Origin: Saccharomyces mikatae IFO 1815
Taxonomy: Eukaryota > Ascomycota > Saccharomycetes > Saccharomycetales > Saccharomycetaceae
Direction of reading: 5' to 3'
Assembly: GCF_947241705.1 (NCBI RefSeq)
Contig: NC_079262.1
Coordinates: 558,001-622,000 of the forward strand
Length of the DNA: 64,000 nt
Each line of letters opens with the position of its first letter. The first letter of the stretch is position 1. The notes under the pieces are model-generated. The model was not told the DNA's origin. It ran no database searches and saw nothing but the letters and a program-made list of their open reading frames with translations. The position numbers and the translations under genes were made by a program. Shown in pieces: positions 1-11,200 of the stretch.

Positions 1-432
1 GTTAAAAAAAAAATAGAAAATGTTCTCTATTACGAGGACATCACAAGCCCTTCACAACACAACCACAACTCCCCTTGGTTATTTGGCGTGCATACTACTC
101 AATTAGCTAATGATTTTAAGGTATATTCACAAAAAGATCATTGCCCGACAGCACCTCCCAAATATCAACTATGTCAAATAGCTCATTATGGGAATCAAGA
201 CAATGTTGGTCAAAATTCTACTCCTTATAATTCGCAAAGGAAATTGGTTGGACACAATCTCAATCATGACCACAACTCGCATAGTGTTCGCGGTATCAAT
301 GAACAATCACACCAAACGCTACCAGAAGCGTACAATACACAAAACATGCTACCCATAAAATATAAACCTGCCTATAAACAGCGGATTCATCATGAAAAGG
401 GAAATCCACAGCCAGCCTACACTTTCCACTGA
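1..432 (+). CDS. DCV1: DCV1 (YFR012W) homologue, C-terminal part, cut by window edge
   Basis: The frame is open from base 1 to a stop at 430-432, giving about 143 residues without a start, so the gene begins to the left. The visible part is polar, rich in Asn, His and Gln, with no membrane segment, as expected for a cytoplasmic tail. Identification rests on position: the S. cerevisiae gene left of IOC3 on the same strand is DCV1, a small claudin-like membrane protein of poorly known function. I do not recognise the residues themselves, so the name is a synteny inference. Confidence 0.6.
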   Translation, partial: VKKKIENVLYYEDITSPSQHNHNSPWLFGVHTTQLANDFKVYSQKDHCPTAPPKYQLCQIAHYGNQDNVGQNSTPYNSQRKLVGHNLNHDHNSHSVRGINEQSHQTLPEAYNTQNMLPIKYKPAYKQRIHHEKGNPQPAYTFH

Positions 433-589
433 CGAAATACCTGAATTGATATACTGTTCAATTCACTTTTTCGTACGCGTTTTGTTGGCGCGTCGCAATT
501 TGATGAAAATTACTAGTGTGGCCTTGCTGCTAGCGATGATTTTGCCTGCATTCCACATAGTTGATGTTTTCTTAAATATAATAGACTAG
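392..589 (+). CDS. Small ORF with one membrane segment, overlaps DCV1 3' end
   Basis: The 65-codon ATG-started frame overlaps the last 41 bases of the DCV1 frame in another phase. Its last 28 residues form a hydrophobic helix-like segment. It could be a small membrane protein such as the one annotated near here in S. cerevisiae (YFR012W-A), a frameshifted continuation of DCV1, or chance. Nothing in the sequence decides between these. Confidence 0.25.
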   Translation: MKREIHSQPTLSTDEIPELIYCSIHFFVRVLLARRNLMKITSVALLLAMILPAFHIVDVFLNIID

Positions 590-1037
590 TATATAAAAGA
601 TGATAATGGGCCAGATTAATAGTTGGAAATTTCTATCGGATATGTCTTTTTGTATCTATCCTTTCTAGGCGAAGAAAGGAAATGAGAGTACTTTTTAAAC
701 CGTAATTAAATACTACCAAAACACAAACGGACTTTTAGGTACAACTTATATTCCCTGGTACCAACAAATGAAATGAAAGAAAGAGAACTGATGCACTTGT
801 CAATATCGAGTTTTCCTTACATGCGGAAATGTTTGTATATTACCTCTAAGATGATAAAAGTGAGATATCATGCTTCACGATTTGCTGAAACTTTAACAAA
901 TTCACTGAAATTACGTGAATTATACTAACGAAACAACGTAGTTTTCTTAGATGGTGGTGTTTTCCCCATTGATTTTGGGTCAACAAAACAACCACCTACT
1001 CAGTGCTTAAAGTGACGCTTGAAATTCCCTACTGTTT
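590..1037. other. DCV1-IOC3 intergenic region
   Basis: This stretch holds the DCV1 3' flank and the IOC3 promoter. It is A/T-rich. I see no RNA gene, LTR or convincing regulatory motif in it. Confidence 0.5.
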
Positions 1038-3425
1038 ATGGATTCCCCATCCAATTCTATTCAAAACTTGCAGCAAGAAGCCCAAGGCAGCTCTTCCACA
1101 CAGTTTGTTGGCCATGATCAAGATCGCCCACCAGCGGCGAATTCTTCACAAACTGAACAGAACAACAACGTTTCTCAATCGGCTGATAATTTAAGAAGAT
1201 CAAGACGTGTTCCTAAACCAAGAACTAGCATATATGATGAGTATGAGGAAGAGCTAAAGGAAAGGGCGAATAAACCCAAGAAGAAGAGACCTCTTCCTAC
1301 TAAGAAAAAACCGTCTTCCACTCCAAATGCTAAATCAAATCATAAAGTAGAGAAAAAAAAGGTCACTACAGTTGCCAAAGATGGAAAACCCACATCGAAG
1401 GCCAATGACAAAAAAGTGGTGCCGAAACCTAAACCTGCCCATGAACAGGTAGAACCCACGTTGGTTCCTAGCAATTGGACTTCAGCAATACCTTTGCTTA
1501 CTTCAGATTTTAAAAACCAGTACAGTGTTATATCTAGATTAAAAAACCCTAACATGAAACCTGTACCTTATGCCGGTGATATTATTAAGTTGATGGCATT
1601 CATAAACAAGTTTAGTTCATTTTTCCATCCTGATCTACAAAACCTTTCTTTCCAAGATTTTGAAGTTGGTTTGGATTTATATCCTGGCGACCCTAAAGGG
1701 AATGCTGCGGGTATCGCGAAGGGCCCTGATGACACATCCTTGTTATTATATCCTGATTTTATGGCCATCAAGGATATCGTTCATTGCCAAGATAAAATGA
1801 ATCTTTTGTTCCTAGCCTTGTTAGATTTAACATTTACTGAGAATTTTGATAGTAAAAGTGCCAAAAAGAACGGCCCATTGACTACTTGGGAAAATCTGAA
1901 ATCGTCATCCAAGAAAATATTTTCTAGTTCTATTTATCGATTAAGGCTCGTGGCCCATGAATGGGGGTATCCACAAGAATGGCGGCAAAAGCTTCCTAGC
2001 GACCAAGATATTTCCAAACCGAGAACAGCCCTTTTTGATCAAGATGAACAATTACCTGTGGTGGATCCAAGTCATCCAGAAATTTTAACACCGAACATAT
2101 ACACATGGAATACAAATGAACCACTTCCCTTAGAATCAGACCCCTTACAAAATCGAGAAATGGACAAAAATGGTATTTTGGCACTTAAACCGATGGATCG
2201 TGTTATTTTGCTGAGGGTGTTGGTTGACTGGTGCGCTTCTCACTCACCGGCTATCCATAATGAAATATACAAATTATCTCATGGTAAAAAAGATCCCGTT
2301 TTTGGTATTCATACACAGCAGGTTCCTAGATATGCAATCGAAGGAGTAGAGAATACGATGAATCAGTTCAAAAAACTGTGCTCATTGGTTCAATCAAGGT
2401 ATGAAATCAGAAGCAAGAAGAAGCATTTTATCAAACAACTGAGAGAGGGTAGAAAACCAGATTTATCAAGAAAGCTAGAAATCTTGAAGGAAGTCAAAAC
2501 CGATCTGAAAAACACAGCCAAATCAGAGAAGGATGAACTTTTATTCTCACTGTACGACAAATGGGTTCCCTTATTTGAAGGGGAATTGCCCGATCAACCA
2601 TTGGCCAATCCCTTTTCCGAAAGACTTTATAAATTACGATTACAAGAGTTCTTTCTTGGTAGAGTTCCCCATGTAGGTGACTTCTATATGCCAAGGTTAC
2701 ATAGCTACGGCGAATCACTCGAAATGAGTACTTTTACTGATCTAAGAAGTTTACAGGCATTGCTATCAAAGTTTAAAAATAATGAGTACAACGCTTTTAC
2801 ACTGTTTGAAAATGATGGACAATCAATGAGTGCTCAATTTAAATTGTTCTACCATGACACACCATCGTTAGCGCATGATGTTGCACAGGGCAAAAATACG
2901 TCGGGGAAGGTATACTGGTATGAATTATGTCACGACTCAACAACACTGCTGGAGTTCTTGAACTTTTTGGACTACAAAATCGCTAAACCTCAAGATGAGA
3001 AGAAGGAGGGAAATGAAAAAGAAAAAGAAACATCGAATGACGAAGCGCAAACATTGGAGCAGAGACCTGCTGTCACCACTGATTCAAACCCTTCCATTAA
3101 CACAAACCCACTGCCTAAAGACGCAAAATATAATACTGCGAGAAAGAAGTTACAAATATTAAAGGAGTTTTTATCTGATTACTACTTCATTCTTCGTCAG
3201 CTAGAACAAGTGAAAGTCCAATTTGCAGACATGAAGCCAGGAAAGAGACAACTGAGAAGAATACAGCGAGAAACTGTAAACTATAACACAGAATATGATA
3301 GTGAAGAATATGTCGATGATGAAGAAGAGGATGAGGAAATTGATGTTTATGATGAGGATGATGATGATGACGACGAAAAGAATTCCTCCTCGAACGATGG
3401 TAGAGCTAAAAGACAGCGTACCTAG
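1038..3425 (+). CDS. IOC3: Ioc3, subunit of the ISW1a chromatin remodeller
   Basis: The protein has 795 residues. In S. cerevisiae, Ioc3 pairs with the ATPase Isw1 in the ISW1a complex, binds linker DNA and helps set nucleosome spacing and repress promoters. Visible here are a disordered N-terminus with a strongly basic Lys/Pro-rich stretch (about residues 75-115, probably nuclear import or DNA contact), a long folded middle (about 140-640), and an extremely acidic Asp/Glu tail (about 755-780) ending in a basic KRQRT. The ATG at 1038 is the first in frame. The S. cerevisiae protein is 787 residues as I recall, so length is conserved. Identification is by gene order, overall length and architecture. 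Confidence 0.92.
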   Translation: MDSPSNSIQNLQQEAQGSSSTQFVGHDQDRPPAANSSQTEQNNNVSQSADNLRRSRRVPKPRTSIYDEYEEELKERANKPKKKRPLPTKKKPSSTPNAKSNHKVEKKKVTTVAKDGKPTSKANDKKVVPKPKPAHEQVEPTLVPSNWTSAIPLLTSDFKNQYSVISRLKNPNMKPVPYAGDIIKLMAFINKFSSFFHPDLQNLSFQDFEVGLDLYPGDPKGNAAGIAKGPDDTSLLLYPDFMAIKDIVHCQDKMNLLFLALLDLTFTENFDSKSAKKNGPLTTWENLKSSSKKIFSSSIYRLRLVAHEWGYPQEWRQKLPSDQDISKPRTALFDQDEQLPVVDPSHPEILTPNIYTWNTNEPLPLESDPLQNREMDKNGILALKPMDRVILLRVLVDWCASHSPAIHNEIYKLSHGKKDPVFGIHTQQVPRYAIEGVENTMNQFKKLCSLVQSRYEIRSKKKHFIKQLREGRKPDLSRKLEILKEVKTDLKNTAKSEKDELLFSLYDKWVPLFEGELPDQPLANPFSERLYKLRLQEFFLGRVPHVGDFYMPRLHSYGESLEMSTFTDLRSLQALLSKFKNNEYNAFTLFENDGQSMSAQFKLFYHDTPSLAHDVAQGKNTSGKVYWYELCHDSTTLLEFLNFLDYKIAKPQDEKKEGNEKEKETSNDEAQTLEQRPAVTTDSNPSINTNPLPKDAKYNTARKKLQILKEFLSDYYFILRQLEQVKVQFADMKPGKRQLRRIQRETVNYNTEYDSEEYVDDEEEDEEIDVYDEDDDDDDEKNSSSNDGRAKRQRT

Positions 3426-3681
3426 AATAGCCAGTTTTTAAGGAACTGAAAGACTGCAAAATCTGTACCGTCTCCAGTTTTATTAGTTAAATAATGTAAA
3501 AATCAGGATTATGAGTACATAATTAGATACGTGTATGTTATCAACTCGGGCCTTAAAGATAATAAAAGTGAAAAAAAAGTGCATGTTATTAAGGTCAAAT
3601 CTCGCACATTAATGGAGAATTATCAAAGTCATTAAAGATTTATTGCCCAGTGTGGTACGGGGAACTAGAAAGATACTGATA
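3426..3681. other. IOC3-CMK1 convergent intergenic region
   Basis: This is the shared 3' flank of two converging genes. A/T-rich stretches suitable for polyadenylation are present on both strands. No further feature is seen. Confidence 0.5.
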
Positions 3682-5022
3682 TCATTCATCTGTTTTGGTA
3701 TCCTTCCCGTTTGGTGTTGTCTCAGCATCATTTGAGATATTTTTATTATTCTCAGCGATATTGCTATCAGAACTGCAAATCCTGTTAATATTTAGAAATT
3801 TTTCCTTTTCTGCAATCACTGTATTAACCAATTGTGCAAAAGCTTTGCTAGTCAACTCGGATTTTAATTTGGATTGTTCTTTCTCTGAGGGCTTCTTTGA
3901 TGGTTGACTGGTATCAACTGATTTCAACAAAGGGGTAGAACCGTTTGAATGGCTACCCTCATCAAAGTCTGAATCACTTTCTGTCTGTTCAAGATACAAA
4001 TCTCTTAACTTTTGAATCTTCATATTTAACCTGACTCTTTCAACCGAATTGCGGAATTTTTGACGAGCATCTAATCCCTCCTTTAAACTAGGCAATAAAT
4101 TATGCGTCTTCAATTCAGTGCAAATAATCCACGGATCTTCTAATAGTTGTGCGGCGGTCGGCCGCTTTGAAGGATCTAGGTTAAGAGCCTTCAAGATAAA
4201 TTGCTTAGCTTTGTCGGAAACGGAATCCCAATAAGGCCTATGGAATCTCACTGGGTATTCACCAGTTGTGCATTCGTCAAGGAAATCCTGAACCCTTTCA
4301 GCTTTAAAAGCCGAGTAACCGCAAAGCAATGTATATGTGATCACACCTAATGACCAAATATCACAAGGTTTACCATGACCATCTTGAGTTAGCACTTCAG
4401 GAGCTACGTAACCTAACGAACCTGCTGGTTTGTAGATGAGTTCTTCATCGCTTTTTAATCTTTTGGCGATACCAAAATCAGCGACTACTAGCGGAGATTC
4501 GTCACTTTTATCTATATACAATAAATTTTCCGGTTTTAAATCTCGATGAACAATATTCTGGGAGTGCATATACTTGACAGCGCTTAAAATCTCAACCAAA
4601 ATCCTTACTGCATCCACCTCAGTGAACTTACCCTTTTTCAAAATCCTATCGAACAACTCGCCACCTTTGGCCAATTGCGTGATAATGTAAAACTTATCTT
4701 TTGATTCAAACCAATCCTTAAAGGCTACTATGTTTGGATGATGTAATCTCTGTAAAATATCTAACTCGTCGTATAAAGCTTCTAATTGGATTTTGTTTCC
4801 CTTTAGCGCTTTCTTAATCAGGATTTTGACGGCAACATCTTCTCCTGTTTCAGTATTTCTAGCCTGCCTTACTACACCAAATGTACCAGCACCTAACGTC
4901 TTTCCGAAAACGTAATTCTTTTTATTCACATACGAAGCAGGCTGAACGTGTGTCATTCTACCTTCAGAATCCTCAACTGATTGCTGTGAGGAATCCTTCT
5001 CTTCTAAAATTTTATTATCCAT
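3682..5022 (-). CDS. CMK1: Cmk1, calcium/calmodulin-dependent protein kinase
   Basis: The 446-residue Ser/Thr kinase has the same length as the S. cerevisiae protein. The Gly-rich loop GAGTFGVV lies near residue 41, the catalytic loop HRDLKPEN near 160, the DFG near 182 and the APE near 208. The kinase domain spans about 37-299 and is followed by a basic region ([13 protein letters not shown], about 330) expected to hold the autoinhibitory and calmodulin-binding helix. The tail is Ser/Asn/Glu-rich. Cmk1 is a cytosolic CaMK with roles in stress and thermotolerance, paralogous to CMK2. It converges with IOC3. Confidence 0.96.
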   Translation of the reverse strand: MDNKILEEKDSSQQSVEDSEGRMTHVQPASYVNKKNYVFGKTLGAGTFGVVRQARNTETGEDVAVKILIKKALKGNKIQLEALYDELDILQRLHHPNIVAFKDWFESKDKFYIITQLAKGGELFDRILKKGKFTEVDAVRILVEILSAVKYMHSQNIVHRDLKPENLLYIDKSDESPLVVADFGIAKRLKSDEELIYKPAGSLGYVAPEVLTQDGHGKPCDIWSLGVITYTLLCGYSAFKAERVQDFLDECTTGEYPVRFHRPYWDSVSDKAKQFILKALNLDPSKRPTAAQLLEDPWIICTELKTHNLLPSLKEGLDARQKFRNSVERVRLNMKIQKLRDLYLEQTESDSDFDEGSHSNGSTPLLKSVDTSQPSKKPSEKEQSKLKSELTSKAFAQLVNTVIAEKEKFLNINRICSSDSNIAENNKNISNDAETTPNGKDTKTDE

Positions 5023-5412
5023 AGCAATTGACTCGTTCTTCCGTTTAGTGGCTAATAGTATTATATAGTTAGGGTTTCTTATAAAAAGTGAAGCTATTTA
5101 TATCCTGCATTACAACTTGATGTGGCTTTCGTTCTCTTTCTCCCTTAGGTGGGTCGGCTGCATTATTCTAAACGCGGGGGGGATTTCTTTTTTTCAGCCT
5201 TTTGTATAGTAAGCAAAAGGAAGTATCCCACGTGTAAGATTTGTCATGTCACCATGCATATTTTGAATATATAGATTATTATTATTTTTCTTTATTTATT
5301 ATTATTTCTATATACTTCTACAAGGGCAATAGAACACAGTTCTAAAAGAAATTATTATAAATGTGATGCTCAGCCAGAAAAGAGGATATACTACTTGAAA
5401 TTAGGATGGTTT
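5023..5412. other. CMK1 promoter / GSY1 3' flank
   Basis: This stretch holds the 5' flank of CMK1 and the 3' flank of GSY1. A CACGTG E-box lies at about 5229-5234 and an A/T-rich stretch at 5270-5310. No RNA gene or repeat is seen. Confidence 0.4.
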
Positions 5413-7536
5413 TCAGTTATCCTCGTAGTATGCAGACGTATCATCGTCGTCGTCATTGGCGATGCCCCCATTCATGCTCAAGTTGAAATAGTCATCAGCA
5501 TTATTAGCATCTTGGAGGGTACCCAAGTCGCCCGGTGTCATGTAAACGGTGCTATTGGATCTAACCTTGGGAGATCCAGGTACACTTAGAGGTCTGGCAA
5601 TCTTGAATTTCTTGCCACCGGCAAGTGTATTCATATTGGCGTCGCTAATTGTCTCGCCTACCAATTCTTTGAACTGGTCTGGGTAGGCTCTACGAAGTCC
5701 CAATTGTCTAGCCTTGACGTACTCCAACCCCATTCTCTTCCAGTCTAATAAATCAGACAATCTTTCGGTTCTGTTTCTTTGGTTTATTCTTTGCCTTCTA
5801 GTCTTATTAACAAACTCTTCCATGTAGTCAGCTAATTGTTCCACAGATTCATCAGGGCTCTTGAAACGACGGTCTACGATATAAATACCATAGTCTTTCG
5901 CTTGGTCGGTTTCAATCAGGTCTTCCATATAGGCACCAAACCCTGAAACGTTTGTTGTGATTGATGGAACACCCATAACGGTACATTCAGCAGGAGTGTA
6001 CCCCCATGGCTCATAATAGGAAGGGAAGACACCCAAATGACAACCACGAACAAATTCGTCATAATCCAATCCAAGAATGGGATTATTGGCGTTCAGAAAT
6101 TCAGGATGGAAAATCACTTTGACACGGTCGCTAGAATCGTTAAATAATCTGACATGTCTGATTTGATTTAGTATTGGATCGTTAGCATCATCGCACATGT
6201 TATGTGTGACTACTGGAGGTAATTCTCCCTGAGGTCTCCTTAATGCCAAGACCCTTTTTTTCAACAGGACTTTCTCTGAACCTTTCAACAGTTCATCCAA
6301 ATTAGTGGGCAACTCCGATTCCAGACCGTTGTGAGGGTATCTCATTGTATGCTCGAAAATTCTTTTTCCAATGGCTGCAGTGACCTCATCAACGGTATTC
6401 TCCAGGGATTTCACAATGGCTTGGCTCTTTAATGCCTCTACGGTGAAGGAATTAGTCTTGGCTGGCATAATCAAAAATGCTACCACAGTCTTCTTGGACC
6501 CAGAAACTTTCAACCTATAATTGAGACGGGCTAATGATTCAATGAACATGTCAGCACCTTTGTTTTTGTATTCATATCTACCAGCGATAAAGAAGTAAAC
6601 GGTGTTGTCTAGATCGAAATCAAAACAGCCATGGAAATGACCTCTAATAAAATCATTAATTTTGTCTTTTTTCAAGGCATGCAGGTTTTGGAATTCATGA
6701 ACGGCTTGGAATTTGACGACGTTCAGCCCATTGGGCAATATTCCGTCAGGTTTCCTCTTCAGTAAATGCTCCGCTTCCAATGCAGTGATCTGCGACACAG
6801 TGGTGAAAACGTCCGCTGTATGAGCTGCCGCACGTTCAATGCAATACCTATGGTAAATTCCCCTTTTACCAGCTTCTTGGTCCACATCAAAATATTGCAA
6901 ATTGTTATAAAAATCTACGTCACCAGCGGCGCACAAGTATCTCCCCAATAAAGTAGCGTGTGTGGTGAAGATCGTTACAACGTCAATTCTTTTCTTTCTA
7001 CACAATGGCAAAGCTACACCAGCCAGCCATTCATGGAAATGACCAATGATGGCATGGCTATTGTCCAGTTTTGATACTTCTCCCAAGAACCACACAACAA
7101 CGTAACCCAACAATATCGCATCGTTTGTTTCGTGATCGTGCTCAGGAGATGGGATCCCGACAAGAGACCATAGGTCAGCTTTCCATTCGTTCAAAAAGTG
7201 TCTCACAGAATCCAGTTCAAATAGAATGACACGTGGTGATCCTTCAATCAACCAATTACCATAAACAAAATTAACACCCTTTTGGCGCATGGACATCAAA
7301 GTCCTCTGGACTCCTAATAGATCATCAGGAAAGACGCTTTCGTCCTCCCAGTCGAGTTTTTCAACCTCACCTTCGTATGTTGCCTTGTTCAAAGGCCCAA
7401 TCAGGGTATAGTTGTCTCCGTACTGTGCCACAGTAACTGGAGCCTTGGACTTCAAGACAGAGTAAATGCCACCAACCCTGTTGGCTACTTCTGTTGCTAC
7501 TTCGAATAGTAAATGATTTTGTAAGTCACGAGCCAT
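5413..7536 (-). CDS. GSY1: Gsy1, glycogen synthase (UDP-glucose, GT3 family)
   Basis: The protein has 707 residues (708 in S. cerevisiae). It transfers glucose from UDP-glucose to the non-reducing ends of glycogen in the cytosol. The N-terminus shows the GT3 start ([19 protein letters not shown]). The acceptor and UDP-binding core includes the [14 protein letters not shown] segment (about 310) and the [12 protein letters not shown] segment (about 505), which carries the conserved catalytic Glu. The C-terminal tail after about residue 640 keeps the [14 protein letters not shown] and VYMTPGDL phosphorylation region through which Pho85-type kinases inactivate the enzyme. The start ATG at 7536 follows a TATA-like run and a GT repeat. 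It is paralogous to GSY2. Confidence 0.97.
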   Translation of the reverse strand: MARDLQNHLLFEVATEVANRVGGIYSVLKSKAPVTVAQYGDNYTLIGPLNKATYEGEVEKLDWEDESVFPDDLLGVQRTLMSMRQKGVNFVYGNWLIEGSPRVILFELDSVRHFLNEWKADLWSLVGIPSPEHDHETNDAILLGYVVVWFLGEVSKLDNSHAIIGHFHEWLAGVALPLCRKKRIDVVTIFTTHATLLGRYLCAAGDVDFYNNLQYFDVDQEAGKRGIYHRYCIERAAAHTADVFTTVSQITALEAEHLLKRKPDGILPNGLNVVKFQAVHEFQNLHALKKDKINDFIRGHFHGCFDFDLDNTVYFFIAGRYEYKNKGADMFIESLARLNYRLKVSGSKKTVVAFLIMPAKTNSFTVEALKSQAIVKSLENTVDEVTAAIGKRIFEHTMRYPHNGLESELPTNLDELLKGSEKVLLKKRVLALRRPQGELPPVVTHNMCDDANDPILNQIRHVRLFNDSSDRVKVIFHPEFLNANNPILGLDYDEFVRGCHLGVFPSYYEPWGYTPAECTVMGVPSITTNVSGFGAYMEDLIETDQAKDYGIYIVDRRFKSPDESVEQLADYMEEFVNKTRRQRINQRNRTERLSDLLDWKRMGLEYVKARQLGLRRAYPDQFKELVGETISDANMNTLAGGKKFKIARPLSVPGSPKVRSNSTVYMTPGDLGTLQDANNADDYFNLSMNGGIANDDDDDTSAYYEDN

Positions 7537-7614
7537 ATTTTGCCGTGGTGCTCTGTCTGAGTTATTTTCTTCTTATTCACAACCTTTTTAACCTGTGTTA
7601 CCGGTATAGTTAGA

Positions 7615-7625
7615 GTATATATATA

Positions 7626-7626
<1 letters not shown>
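7615..7626 (-). promoter_or_regulatory. TATA element of GSY1
   Basis: An alternating TA run lies 79-90 bases upstream of the GSY1 ATG, next to the GT repeat. Position and sequence fit a TATA box. Confidence 0.5.

Positions 7627-7628
<2 letters not shown>

Positions 7629-7664
<36 letters not shown>
7629..7664. repeat. (GT)18 microsatellite in the GSY1 promoter
   Basis: Eighteen uninterrupted GT units lie directly upstream of the TATA-like run, about 95-130 bases before the GSY1 start. Such tracts vary in length between strains. Confidence 0.95.
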
Positions 7665-7667
<3 letters not shown>

Positions 7668-8223
7668 AAAGAAAATGTGCAAGCTAGCGTGAAGGAGTAT
7701 TGCGGAAAGAAAAGAGTTTACGTTTATATACACCAGTGAAGGACATGTACTGGTCTAAGCACTTACCGTTGTTGTTGGAGCCTTCTCCACATGCAAGTAT
7801 AGTCATTCAGCCTCTTGGCTGCCTTCATTCAATAGACCTAGCTAACAATAGCTTCGGATTTCTTTCATAAATTTCTTCAAGGGGTACTGCTTGCCATATG
7901 TGGGGGGGTCCAGGAACCAGAAGTCGGGGCAGGTATTGCGGGCAGTTCTGTGAGAGGAAAGGTCCCTGAGTAGCCGCGTAGGTTAAATTTGCCTGTATTC
8001 TACCGATTAGGAAATTGTGCCCCTGAAAGATTCCGTTTGCGGCGCTTTTGTGAAAACTCTTTCGGCGAACTTTGCTCGTGGCATTGGCATCAGTAGAGTA
8101 ATACTTGACAAGATTTCTTAATATCACTTAGTGTGAGAAAAATGTGGGGGAGGGGGGGAAGGAGTTTGAAATCCCTTGTACTGTCAAGAGGTTACGTTGC
8201 TTATGTAGCATGTTTAGGTATTT
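7665..8223. other. GSY1 upstream region / AIP5 3' flank
   Basis: The stretch contains several AGGGG or G-run elements (about 7879, 7897-7903, 8145-8158) that could act as stress response elements for GSY1, which is Msn2/4-controlled in S. cerevisiae. A 100-codon minus-strand open frame without any ATG (7825-8127) also lies here and is treated in the findings. No RNA gene is seen. Confidence 0.4.
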
Positions 8224-11200
8224 CTAAATAATATCATAAATAAGTTCCCGCAGCCTGTAGTCCTCGTTGGCTTCTTCTATGTCTTCCCAGTTCCCTATCA
8301 AGTCGTTGTGTCCTCTGACCACACCTGGAAGGCTCCTACCCTTGCTAAATGTTTTCCATACTTTTCTTGCCTCATCGTCTGTTCCAAGATCTCTGTAGGT
8401 GAACGGTATCCTGTTGGCAGTTAAAATCGTGCTTAAGCGATTTGTTCTCGGGATCATATGGAAACCACCTCCGGCTAGTGAGGTGTATATGTAGACAGGT
8501 TCCTGTTCATTCATCGTTCGAATCTCACTGGTCTTTATTACGTCTTGAGGCTTGGGTTGGTCTTGGATGGGTTGCTTTGCGGTTTGAGTGGCAGTATCTT
8601 TCGCGTCTAGTGATTGAAGTAAAGCGTTTATTTCAGAGTCGTCGACAATCTTTAGCTGCTCCAAAAACTCATCAGTTTCATCCAGGATATCTTTGAAAAT
8701 GTCGTCTGCGGTTGGCTCTTTGGAATCTTCGTTTGTCTTCTGATCTTCGGATTCATTTTCTTCATTGCCTGGACCTTCGATATTGATTGACTCTGTGTCA
8801 TTGAAATCTAGCTGGCATGTCCCTTCTTCATCTTCTCCCTCTTCTTCTTGTCCTTCTTGTTCTGTTTCAGTCTCCCTTTTTCCAATATCTTCTACAATGG
8901 TTTCTTCCATCGTAAGATCTGGAATGAAATTCATCTTTTCATTTTCTTCGGTTCTCATTTCCTCGTTATCTCCTTTCAAAAGCATTTTTTCTTGTCTTGC
9001 CAATTCAGGCAACTCGACTGTCTTTTCATGCTCGTCAGAAACTTTTATATCCTTATAATTATGTTCTGTTGTAGCTCCTTTGAGAATGTTGGCAGGACTA
9101 GCACCGTCTTCAGCAGCATCCTTCTTTGTTGCAGCTTCAGTGTCTTCTTTTGGAACTTCAGCCTTCAAACAATTTCTAGCGTCTTCTAAAATCTCAGCAG
9201 TCTTGGAATATTCTGCCTTATTATCTTCGTTGGTGGTCCCAGAAGGCTCATTCCCGCCCATATAAGCTTCTTCCCCTGAAATTTGCGCAGTTTCCACTTC
9301 CTCATTTTCTTCGTCCCTTCTCGCGATGATTTCAAGAGCTTTAGGCCTTGTCTTAGCTTCATCTGCCTTGGAGGCTTCCATTTCCAAATCTCGTTCGATG
9401 TCTCCTTTTGCTATTTTCTTGTTATTTTTTATATTTTTTTCGTCGGTTCCAGCATCTTTTACTTTGGAACCTTCATTAACAGTCTCAGTAACTCCACCAT
9501 CCTTTGACTCTGCATTTTTCTTGATCATTTCATTGCCTTTCTGAGTAATTTCAAGGTTTTTGGACGTTGCATCCTCTATATCTTTTTGTGTAGTTTCAAC
9601 TTCTTCTGTTGAAACTTTGACATTCTGAGATCTGTATTCCTCTTTGGAACTCCCGACAGCTCTTGAAATATCTGCTGTTGATTCTTCTTTCAAAACTTCG
9701 CCCACCTCAGCATCTTGGTCCTTCGTATCTTCCTTGGGAATCTCTTCTTCTTTTTCTTTCGTGATTTGAATATCCTCGAATCTTTCAGAAATACTATCCC
9801 CAAGTTTCTCAACTGTTGCACCTTTTTCAACAGTCGCGAAAACTTCTCTTGCTGCTGCACTATCCTCAGATTCTATCTTTACTTCCAAAGGTTCAACAAT
9901 TCCATCTTGTTTTGTTTTTATGTCTTCCTTGATGGTTTTGATTCCGCTTGCTATTGTATCATCTTCTAAATCTCCAATATATCCATGAACACTGGTATCT
10001 CTGTCTTCTTTATCTTGTTTAATAGACTTGAGATCTTCTTCAGTGGTTTCGAAAGCGTCCGATATTCTATCATTTTCTACTACTTCAGCAATCTCTCCAT
10101 CTTCTCCCTTCATACTTTCCCTGGTTAATTCGGGGGTGGCACCTTCATTCCGCTTACTTTCTTGAGGGGACGTTTCAGGATTATTCCCGAAATTAGAGCT
10201 TTCTTCTGGAATTATTGCAGGCTTCGCATTTCCTTCCAATTCATAATTGGGAAATCCATCTGCCATTTCTGACTGCATTTTATTGTCATCAATAGTTTCC
10301 TTGATTTTAGGTGTTGATCCCTCTTCAATACTGGTTTCTTCATTATCTTTTATAGCTTCTGGTTTCTCAATTGCACTTTTCTTTCCAACTTCTGGCAAAG
10401 CCAGTTTTTCCTCCTTTTCAACGTTCAGGGATGTATCAGTACTGTGCTCTACGTTCTTCTCATTATCACTAGTGCACATTATTGGGTTTGGAATTCCGTC
10501 AATATTGACTTTTTGCTTATCTCCTTCAAGTGTGAGGATATTATTACTATTAACCGTTTCAGTATCATCATTCCTATCAATTTCATGATTAGCAGTTACG
10601 GTTTCGTGATCTTGCTTTGCTTTTCGCTCCAAGATATGCTTTTCTTCACTCACTTCTACTTCTTTATCTTCTCTTGCGAGAATTAGAGGTGTTGTAGAAT
10701 CTTTAACGCTTTCAGTCTGCTTAACTTCTCTAGATGTTAAGGGCTCTGATTCACCCACATTGAAGTGAAACTCGCTTTTTGCTAAACTTCTCCTTTCAGC
10801 ATCTTTAGTTTTTCCCTGCAATAGATATTCTGTTGTAGAAGCCTGTACATTTTCGTCATTTTCTTTCAAGCTGTGAGGCTCTTGTTTATGTCCAGCAGAC
10901 GCTTCATTTTCTCCACCGGAGTACAAAATCGCATTGCCTTCTTCAGATATGGCGTGTTCTATCTTGTCCATACTAACATCGTTTTGATCTTTCAAAGAGG
11001 CCTCATCAATGTGGTCTTTGTTGATTTCATTAACACTAAATATCTTTTGAGCGGATTCACTAAATGTTTCGGTATCTGTTTCTTGCACATCAAGTCTCTT
11101 TTCTGATAGATCTCCGTAAGGTACCTTATCTTTCTGACTGTGTGAACTTTGTACATCAGCAAGTTCTCCTCTGATGACATTAACTTTGATATCTTCGTTT

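Noticed and set aside
8143-8163. G-rich run near the AIP5 stop as a G-quadruplex
   Set aside because: Only two long G runs separated by a single A, with short flanking GG; too few well-separated runs for a confident call.
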